From: Aminivibrio sp.
GTDB taxonomy: Bacteria; Synergistota; Synergistia; Synergistales; Aminobacteriaceae
Assembly: GCF_016756745.1 (NCBI RefSeq)
Contig: NZ_JAESIH010000065.1
Location: 1-57,321 of the forward strand
Length of the DNA stretch: 57,321 nt
Direction: 5' to 3'
Shown: in pieces, positions 51,741 to 57,321 of the stretch
Position numbering within the stretch: the stretch's first letter is position 1
Layout: every line of letters begins with the position of its first letter
Made by a program: the position numbers and the translations under genes
Notes under the pieces: generated by a model
What the model saw: only the letters and a program-made list of their open reading frames with translations
Told to the model about the DNA's origin: nothing
The model's database searches: none

Positions 51741-52733
51741 ATGAACGAAGAATACCGCGGAGTCTGGACCCTCAGCGAAGTGAGGGATGGCCGGATTCAT
51801 CCCGTTTCATACGAGCTTCTCGCCTGGGGCAGGGACCTTGCCGACACCCTGGGCGTGCCCCTTTCGGCGGTGCTTCTCGGCTCCGGCGTTACGGAACAGG
51901 CCCCTGAGCTGGTGGCCCACGGAGCGGACCAGGTGTACGTGGTGGATGACCCCAGGCTGGCTCATTTCAAGGCGGACAGCTTTTCCAAGACCCTGGCCGA
52001 GCTGGTGAACCGCCACAGGCCCGAAATTTTCATCGCCTCGGCCACATCAGCCGGCAGGACCGTAATGCCAGTGCTCTACGCAGACCTCGAGACGGGACTG
52101 ACGGCGGACTGTACCGAACTGGGCATCGACACGGAGGAACGCCTGCTGATCCAGACCAGGCCCGCCATCGGGGGAAACGTTATGGCGGACATCAAGACGC
52201 CCCTCAGAAGGCCCCAGATGTGCACCGTGAGGCCCCGGTCGAAGAAACCCCTTCCTCCGGACCAGTCGCGGACCGGAAAGATCATCGCCGAAAAGGTCGC
52301 TCCCGGCTCCCTCTCGTCGGTGATGAAGCTTCTGGAGTTCCTGCCGGAGAAGAACGTGGGCGTACCCCTGCAGGACGCCGAGGTTATCGTGGCGGGAGGA
52401 AAAGGGATGAAGAAAGGGACGAATTTCGCCCTGCTCGAGGAACTGGCAGGCCTTCTCGGAGGCTCCGTGGGCGCGTCGAGGACGGCCGTTGACCTTAACT
52501 GGGCGCCCTATTCCTCCCAGGTGGGGCTGTCGGGCAAATCGGTGACACCGAAACTCTACATCGCCTGCGGCATCTCCGGGGCGGTGCAACACCTCGCCGG
52601 GATGTCCGCATCCGATACGGTCATCGCCGTCAATACCGACCCGGAGGCCCCCATCTTCCGGGTGGCGGACCTGGCCATCGTGGGCGACGCTCTGGAAGTG
52701 ATCCCCGCGCTCATAGGGAGGCTGAAATCATGA
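51741..52733 (+). CDS. etfA: Electron transfer flavoprotein alpha subunit
   Basis: A 330-residue protein with the C-terminal FAD domain motif VGASRTAVDLNWAPYSSQVGLSGKSVTPKLYIACGISGA written in family order (SQVGLSGKSV; ACGISGAVQH; VAVNTD). It has no N-terminal ferredoxin-type cluster domain, unlike LctC of acetogens. ATG 51741 lies 12 bp after etfB and follows GGAGGAAA; the stop overlaps the oxidase start by 4 bp. Confidence 0.92.
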   Translation: MNEEYRGVWTLSEVRDGRIHPVSYELLAWGRDLADTLGVPLSAVLLGSGVTEQAPELVAHGADQVYVVDDPRLAHFKADSFSKTLAELVNRHRPEIFIASATSAGRTVMPVLYADLETGLTADCTELGIDTEERLLIQTRPAIGGNVMADIKTPLRRPQMCTVRPRSKKPLPPDQSRTGKIIAEKVAPGSLSSVMKLLEFLPEKNVGVPLQDAEVIVAGGKGMKKGTNFALLEELAGLLGGSVGASRTAVDLNWAPYSSQVGLSGKSVTPKLYIACGISGAVQHLAGMSASDTVIAVNTDPEAPIFRVADLAIVGDALEVIPALIGRLKS

Positions 52734-54187
52734 CGGGAACCTTTTTCGGAAACACCGACGCCCTTCGGGAGCGATACGGAAAAATCACCCCGGAGATTCT
52801 CCGGGAGATACAGGAGGCTGCCGGAGCGAAGAACGTGGTGGCCGGAGACCCGGATGCCCTGGAGAGCTACGCCTCCGACGAGGCGGGCATCATGTTCACC
52901 TCCATGCCGGACGCCGTGGTGAAGGCGGAAGGCGCCGAACAGGTGGCGGCGGTCATGAAGGTGGCGTCGAAGCACAGAATCCCGGTCACCCCCAGGGGCG
53001 CGGGAAGCGGCCTCGCCGGGGCGGCAGTGCCCCTGTGCGGCGGCATCGTCCTCTCCCTCGAGAAAATGAACCGCATCCTCGAAATAGACCCGGTGAACCG
53101 GGTGGCCGTGGTGGAGCCCGGCGTGGTGACCAACGAACTGTGCAAGGCGGTGGCCGAGGAAGGGTTTCTCTACGCGGGATACCCCATGAGTACCGAGACG
53201 AGCTTCATCGGCGGCAACGTGGCCACCAACGCCGGGGGAGGCAAGGTCATCCGCTACGGCAACACCCGGCGGCACGTTCTCGGCCTGGAAGTTGTCCTCC
53301 CCACGGGTACGGTGCTGAACCTCGGCGGCAGGATCCGGAAGGACACATGGGGGTACAGCCTCATGCAGCTCATGGTCGGTTCCGAGGGTACCCTGGGGAT
53401 CATCACCAAGGTCATCGTAAACCTCGAGCCGAAGCCCGGGAAGACGGTGAACCTCCTGGTGGCCTTCCCGGACCTGGATACGGCGGTGGACAGCGTGGCG
53501 AAGGTGGTCCGCACGGGGATCAGCGTCATATCCTGCGAGCTGATGGACAAGCTTTCGGTGAACATCGCCGCCTCCCACGTGAACACGGTGCTCCCCTACC
53601 AGGACAGGGCCGATGCCTTCCTCCTCATCCAGATCGAGGGCGACACGGACGAACGGCTCGAGGAAGGGTACGAGAAGGTGGGAACCCTCTGCCTCGAGAA
53701 CGGGGCCCTGGAGGTCTTCGTGGCGGAGAGCCGGACCGAGTCGGGCATGGTCTGGAACATCCGGCAGAACCTCGCCGAGGCCATGAGGGCCCATGATCCC
53801 TACTGCTCCCTGAGCGGCGACATGGTGGTTCCCCTGTCCGCCGTCCCTGAGATGGTGGAGGAGATCCGGAGGGCGGGAAAGGAACGGGGTATCACCGTGG
53901 GCATCCTTGGCCACATCGCCGACGGGAATCTGCATCCCATCATCTTCAAGCCCGCCGATATGGAGCCCATGGAATGGGCGGAGTACGCCGAGGCCTTTTA
54001 CGACGATCTCACCTCCGTGGCAGTGCGCCTCGGCGGCGTGGGCAGCGGAGAGCACGGCATCGGCTACGTGAAGATGCCCATCTTCCTCCACTCCAAGCCC
54101 GCAGAGGAAATCGAGATCATGAGAGGAATCAAGCGATCCTTCGACCCCGACGGAATCCTGAACCCCGGAAAACTGCTCGGCAGCTGA
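52730..54187 (+). CDS. FAD-linked oxidase, GlcD/D-lactate dehydrogenase type
   Basis: A 485-residue flavoprotein: PCMH-type FAD domain (PRGAGSGLAGAAVPLCGGIVLS near residue 88, YPMSTETSFIGGNVATNAGG near 150, YGNTRRHVLGLEVVLPTG) and a C-terminal oxidase domain (GHIADGNLHPI, SGEHGIGYVK, FDPDGILNPGK). Family members oxidise D-lactate or glycolate. ATG 52730 overlaps etfA by 4 bp. The EtfBA-GlcD order matches the lactate dehydrogenase/ETF complexes of anaerobes; whether electron confurcation with ferredoxin occurs is not visible because EtfA lacks an iron-sulfur domain. Confidence 0.9.
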   Translation: MTGTFFGNTDALRERYGKITPEILREIQEAAGAKNVVAGDPDALESYASDEAGIMFTSMPDAVVKAEGAEQVAAVMKVASKHRIPVTPRGAGSGLAGAAVPLCGGIVLSLEKMNRILEIDPVNRVAVVEPGVVTNELCKAVAEEGFLYAGYPMSTETSFIGGNVATNAGGGKVIRYGNTRRHVLGLEVVLPTGTVLNLGGRIRKDTWGYSLMQLMVGSEGTLGIITKVIVNLEPKPGKTVNLLVAFPDLDTAVDSVAKVVRTGISVISCELMDKLSVNIAASHVNTVLPYQDRADAFLLIQIEGDTDERLEEGYEKVGTLCLENGALEVFVAESRTESGMVWNIRQNLAEAMRAHDPYCSLSGDMVVPLSAVPEMVEEIRRAGKERGITVGILGHIADGNLHPIIFKPADMEPMEWAEYAEAFYDDLTSVAVRLGGVGSGEHGIGYVKMPIFLHSKPAEEIEIMRGIKRSFDPDGILNPGKLLGS

Positions 54188-54191
54188 CAGG

Positions 54192-54227
54192 TTTGTCCGG
54201 GGCCCCGATCCGGGGGCCCCGGACAAA
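54192..54227. terminator. GC-rich hairpin after the oxidase gene
   Basis: A perfect 15-bp stem (TTTGTCCGGGGCCCC and complement) with a 6-nt loop, 5 bp after the stop codon. The plus strand lacks a long T run beyond it, so it may attenuate rather than end transcription into the transporter gene. Confidence 0.6.
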
Positions 54228-54268
54228 GAAAGTTCTGAACGGGAGACACGAGAGGAGCAGGGAACGAG

Positions 54269-55390
54269 ATGAAATCGAAGAGTGATATTGGAATCCTGGC
54301 AGTGGCTTTTGTCTGGTTCACAACCCACTTCGGCGGCGGTTTCGCCAGCGGAAGACAGATCGTTGACTTTTTTGTATCCTACGGATGGTACGCCCTGATC
54401 ACCCCCGTCCTGTCCGTCGCCATCGTCACGGTGGTGCTCTATTATGTGTGGAGCTTTGCCGTAACCTACAAAACGTTTGACTACAGGGCATGGGGCAATC
54501 TGTATTTCAAACCCTTCGAAGCCATCTTCTCCAACGCCTACGAAGTCATGTACATTCTCATTCTTCTCATCGCGTCGGCGGTGGCCTTCGCCACCGGGGG
54601 CACGGTGATGAAGCAGATCCTCGGGACGCCCTACGTTATGAACACGGTGATCGTGGCGGTCTTCATCTTCTTTCTGACTATCTTCGGCGCGGAGATGGTG
54701 CGCAGGGCCGCCTCCACGATGGCGGTGATCATCATTGCGGGCATGACTTTCATTTACGTGGCGAACCTCGTGACGAACTTCCCCAAGCTGCTTGAGATCA
54801 TCCGCACCGCCCCATCCCCGAAGGGCTTTTTAGAGGCTTTCTGGGCGTCCATGAAGTATGCCGGTTTCCAGGCATGCGCCATGGGAGCCTACATCGCCGT
54901 GGCCGACGCGCTGAAAACCAGGGAGGACGCCATGAAAACGTCGGTCTGGGGATTCATCATCAACGCCGGGGTGCTCTGGCTTGCCACGGCGGGAGTCCTT
55001 CTCCACTACCCGGACATCCTCCAGGAGAGCGTTCCCGTGCTGTACGTGGCGGCCCACGGGGGCGGCGGCGCTTTTGGCACGGCCATCGTCTCCCTGCTCA
55101 TCTTCCTTGCGGTCATCTCCACCGGCGTGAGTCTCATCTTCGGCGGCGCCAGGCGCATCGTGGCCTTCTGGGGAAGAACCCGCGGGGCATCCGCCGCGGG
55201 GGACAGGAAGGTGAACATCATCGCATCCCTGGTCTACGTCCTCCTCACCTGGGGCATCGCCCTGTTCGGCCTGATCCAGCTGGTCGCACGAGGATACGGC
55301 TACCTGGGAACCCTTTCCTTCCCATTGCTCATTCTCCCGGTCATCGCCATCGGCCTGCTCCGGTCAAAGAGCTGGGGCAAGGAGGCCTGA
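54269..55390 (+). CDS. YkvI-like membrane transporter
   Basis: A 373-residue protein with about ten membrane helices, starting MKSKSDIGILAVAFVWFTTHFGGGFASGRQI, the pattern of YkvI-family carriers in the APC superfamily (TTHFGGGFASG resembles the substrate/sodium site of helix 1). ATG 54269 is preceded by GAGGAGCAGGGA. It follows the etf-oxidase operon and may import the oxidised acid; no direct evidence for the substrate. Confidence 0.75.
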   Translation: MKSKSDIGILAVAFVWFTTHFGGGFASGRQIVDFFVSYGWYALITPVLSVAIVTVVLYYVWSFAVTYKTFDYRAWGNLYFKPFEAIFSNAYEVMYILILLIASAVAFATGGTVMKQILGTPYVMNTVIVAVFIFFLTIFGAEMVRRAASTMAVIIIAGMTFIYVANLVTNFPKLLEIIRTAPSPKGFLEAFWASMKYAGFQACAMGAYIAVADALKTREDAMKTSVWGFIINAGVLWLATAGVLLHYPDILQESVPVLYVAAHGGGGAFGTAIVSLLIFLAVISTGVSLIFGGARRIVAFWGRTRGASAAGDRKVNIIASLVYVLLTWGIALFGLIQLVARGYGYLGTLSFPLLILPVIAIGLLRSKSWGKEA

Positions 55391-55416
55391 AGAACCTTCC
55401 GGAGGAAGGGAGCGGA

Positions 55417-55524
55417 ATGGCCGGTGGAAAAAACTATTCCCCGCATGGAAGACTCAGGGGTTTCGCCGGTCTGCGGGTCTTTTTCCGCATTTCACGCACC
55501 GCGGACGAAACCCAGGAAACCTAA
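55417..55524 (+). other. Short frame truncated by repeat copy H
   Basis: ATG 55417, with GGAGGAAGGG upstream, opens a 35-codon frame (MAGGKNYSPHGRLRGFAG...) that is stopped by the TAA inside the element end CCTAAATCC. It may be the start of a gene broken by the insertion, or chance. No family recognised. Confidence 0.25.
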
Positions 55525-55683
55525 ATCCGCAGGCAGCGGGAGTGTCACCAGTGCTCGCTTGGGCCGCCGGTGCAGATTGTCGTCCTTGACAACTGCACCT
55601 GAAACCGACATCCGTGTCGGTTTCTCGGCCCGGGCGCTGTGCCCGGCGACACTCCCTCTGCCTGAAAAACCTGCGGATTTAGG
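55520..55683 (-). repeat. CCTAAATCC-TIR element, copy H (164 bp, inverted) with 5-bp target duplication
   Basis: Ends CCTAAATCCGCAGG and CCTGCGGATTTAGG. Direct repeats GGAAA at 55515-55519 and 55684-55688. The modules (TTGTCGTCC hairpin, GAAACCGACA...TGTCGGTTTC, GGGCGCTGTGCCCGG) are in reverse order relative to copies A, C, D and E. Confidence 0.92.
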
Positions 55684-55764
55684 GGAAATCTGACGGCTTG
55701 ACCTTTTCTGACCGGTCATGATAGACTCATCTAACAAAGATTCTATTTCGGAGGTGAATACATC

Positions 55765-56277
55765 ATGGAAAGAAAAGGAATAATCACAATGAGTGGAAAC
55801 CCCATTACCCTGGTGGGGCCCGAATTGAAGGTCGGAGACAAGGCCCCCGACTTTACAGTGCTTGACCAGAACATGACCCCGAAGTCCCTGAAAGACTTCG
55901 ACGGCAAATTCAAGGTCATCTCGGTCACCCCGTCCCTGGACACTCCCGTGTGCGACCTGCAGATTCATTGGTTCAACGAGGATGCGGCCAACCAGCCTGC
56001 CGACGTGGCGGTGCTGAACATTTCCATGGACCTGCCCTTCGCCATAAAGCGGTTCTGCGCCACCGGAGGCATCGACAAGGCCGTGGCCCTTTCCGACCAC
56101 AGGGACGCTTCCTTCGGGACCAACTGGGGCGTGCTCATGAAAGAGCTCCGTCTTCTGGCCCGGTCCGTCTTCGTGGTGGACAGGGAGAACGTGATCCGGT
56201 ACGTGCAGATCGTCCCTGAACAGACCACCGAGCCTGACTACGAGGCCGCCCTCAACGCCCTGAAGGCGCTGATGTAG
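55765..56277 (+). CDS. tpx: Thiol peroxidase (Tpx, atypical 2-Cys peroxiredoxin)
   Basis: A 170-residue peroxiredoxin. The peroxidatic cysteine is Cys63 in TPSLDTPVCDLQ, and the resolving cysteine is Cys98 in RFCATGGI; GNPITLVGPELKVGDKAPDF at the N-terminus is typical of Tpx. It reduces hydroperoxides using thioredoxin. ATG 55765 follows GGAGGTGA. The gene stands alone 81 bp after repeat copy H and is followed by a terminator; a useful oxidative-stress function in an anaerobe. Confidence 0.94.
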   Translation: MERKGIITMSGNPITLVGPELKVGDKAPDFTVLDQNMTPKSLKDFDGKFKVISVTPSLDTPVCDLQIHWFNEDAANQPADVAVLNISMDLPFAIKRFCATGGIDKAVALSDHRDASFGTNWGVLMKELRLLARSVFVVDRENVIRYVQIVPEQTTEPDYEAALNALKALM

Positions 56278-56298
56278 CCCTCTTTCCGGCACTGCGCG

Positions 56299-56332
56299 GC
56301 GGGGCCCGGTTTTCTTCGGGCCCCGCTTTTTT
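56299..56332 (+). terminator. Intrinsic terminator of tpx
   Basis: GCGGGGCCCG (56299-56308) pairs with CGGGCCCCGC (56317-56326), loop GTTTTCTT, then six T. Confidence 0.88.
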
Positions 56333-56350
56333 CTTCGTTCCGGAAGCCTG

Positions 56351-57223
56351 TCATTCTTCCGTGCTGAGAAGTTTTCTTGCCACATCCTCCAGGACCGCCG
56401 AGACGGAGGCCACTTCCTCGCCCGAGGCTGCGATCCCCTCGATGAGACGGGCCTGCTCCTTGATGATTTTCAGCAGGACCTCCGTGTTTTCGTTGATTTC
56501 GTAGGTTGACGTGCGGAAGTAGTCGAGGATCTCCCTGATGCGCTTCGCCGATTCCGTGGACCGGACGGCGAGTTTTCTCACCTCGTCGGCCACCACACCG
56601 AAGCCCTTTCCCAGTTCCCCTATCCTGGAAGCCTCTATGGAGGCGTTGAGCCCGAGAAGGTTGGTCTGCTTGGCCACTCCTTCGATGATTCCCACCACCT
56701 GCTCAGTGCCGGCAACCCGCTCCACCGCCGTACCGGTGATGGAAATGAGGGTTTCCCCGGCGGCGCGCATCTCCTCCATCCGGCCGTTCATGGACTGGAG
56801 GGCGTCGGCGATCTGGCTTGTGGAGGCCCGAAGGGTTTCGGACGTCTCCCTGAGTGTGTTCTGCCGTTCCACGTTTTCCGCCAGGATGACGCAGCCCACC
56901 GCTTCGCCACCAGCGTCGAACACAGGCATGGAGTGGGCGATGTAGGGGATGCCGAAAGGGGACTCTTCCTTCCCGAACTCCTTGACTATGGGCCGTTTCT
57001 CCTTCATGCACCGGTTCCCGGCCGATCCCTCGGCGAGCCTGTCTCCCGGTTTCCTGTTGAAGTTAATCGTTCTGCCCGGCACGTAGGTGATGTAGGCGTC
57101 GCCCTCGATGACGGCAAAACTCATGTCGCCGGGGATGAACCTGTGGATGATACGGGCCGCTCCCGCAAGGGCCCTCAGGGCCTCCCGGCCCTCCAGCGTG
57201 CGAATTTCCCCGATTTCGTTCAT
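56351..57223 (-). CDS. Soluble methyl-accepting chemotaxis-type protein with PAS-like sensor
   Basis: A 290-residue cytosolic protein with no membrane helix. Residues about 20-125 form a PAS-like single sensor domain (FAVIEGDAYITYVPGR, MPVFDAGGEAVGCVILAE), followed by a short methyl-accepting domain with the hairpin tip KQTNLLGLNASIEASRIGE and [13 protein letters not shown]. The signalling bundle is much shorter than in membrane receptors. ATG 57223 follows GGGAAGGTGG; a GTG-type start at 57271 is possible. Similar proteins sense intracellular or redox cues; ligand unknown. Confidence 0.85.
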   Translation of the reverse strand: MNEIGEIRTLEGREALRALAGAARIIHRFIPGDMSFAVIEGDAYITYVPGRTINFNRKPGDRLAEGSAGNRCMKEKRPIVKEFGKEESPFGIPYIAHSMPVFDAGGEAVGCVILAENVERQNTLRETSETLRASTSQIADALQSMNGRMEEMRAAGETLISITGTAVERVAGTEQVVGIIEGVAKQTNLLGLNASIEASRIGELGKGFGVVADEVRKLAVRSTESAKRIREILDYFRTSTYEINENTEVLLKIIKEQARLIEGIAASGEEVASVSAVLEDVARKLLSTEE

Positions 57224-57321
57224 GGTGACCACCTTCCCCGGTTGCCCGTTCGATTTTATTTTCCGCCCCATATTTTATATTACAGTAACGTTTCTTCCGA
57301 TAAAAGAGGATACAATAAACC

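Noticed and set aside
4768-55683. Element copies as a CRISPR array or as simple terminators
   Set aside because: Copies are kilobases apart, bounded by target duplications, lie within a former gene in one case, and have no spacers of uniform length.

Overview
The window reads as a chromosome segment of a GC-rich, strictly anaerobic, amino-acid-fermenting bacterium, most likely a member of the Synergistota (inference from gene content: selenoprotein GrdA, a threonine-to-glycine route, remnants of a 2-oxoacid:ferredoxin oxidoreductase, lactate-type FAD oxidase with EtfAB, many SSS/KdgT-type transporters). No rRNA, tRNA or CRISPR array was seen. 

Layout. 1-2.3 kb: a GlpA-like FAD oxidoreductase (runs off the left edge) divergent from a FadR-type regulator. 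2.3-4.5 kb: a chemoreceptor. 4.6-5.1 kb: a decayed PAS-GGDEF gene split by a small mobile element. 5.2-11.8 kb: a six-gene minus-strand sugar/hydroxy-acid operon (LarA-type racemase, split UxaA/SuyAB-type dehydratase, KdgT-type permease, DUF1537 kinase, glycerate 2-kinase). 12.0-12.5 kb: IS5-type transposase wreck. 13.0-21.8 kb: one giant cyclic beta-1,2-glucan synthase gene. 22.3-28.2 kb: a minus-strand operon whose enzymes together make the fermentative orotate degradation route (PyrD-PyrK, dihydroorotase, N-carbamoyl amino acid hydrolase, SSS transporter and a small membrane partner). 28.5-31.2 kb: a graveyard (possible group II intron RNA, IS4-type remnant, an EutS-like shell-protein fragment fused to a transporter fragment) around an intact LysR regulator. 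31.4-35.0 kb: PHP hydrolase, MGMT, remnants of a Kor/Vor operon, a CheY-like regulator with a CheX-like partner. 35.3-38.3 kb: aroF-aroB behind what looks like a leader-peptide attenuator, then grdA with an in-frame UGA (selenocysteine). 38.4-41.4 kb: tdh-kbl threonine catabolism divergent from a GntR regulator. 41.6-50.7 kb: CorC-type membrane protein, glycosyltransferase plus metallophosphatase, zinc-ribbon protein, metallophosphoesterase, VOC-like proteins, M32 carboxypeptidase. 50.9-55.4 kb: etfB-etfA-glcD-like and a YkvI-like transporter. 55.7-57.3 kb: thiol peroxidase and a soluble chemoreceptor. 

The most striking non-coding structure is a family of short interspersed palindromic elements (at least six substantial copies plus partial ones) with terminal inverted repeats CCTAAATCCGC / GCGGATTTAGG. 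Four copies are flanked by perfect, mutually different 5-bp direct repeats (GAGAC, ATAAC, AATGA, GGAAA), which shows that they moved by transposition. They have no transposase and are built of shuffled internal hairpin modules, so they look like an undescribed MITE family. 

Functionally, the catabolic genes converge on amino acids and one- to three-carbon acids: orotate would give aspartate, threonine would give glycine (substrate of the glycine reductase system to which GrdA belongs), and hydroxy acids would be racemised, dehydrated, phosphorylated or oxidised with electrons passed to ETF.
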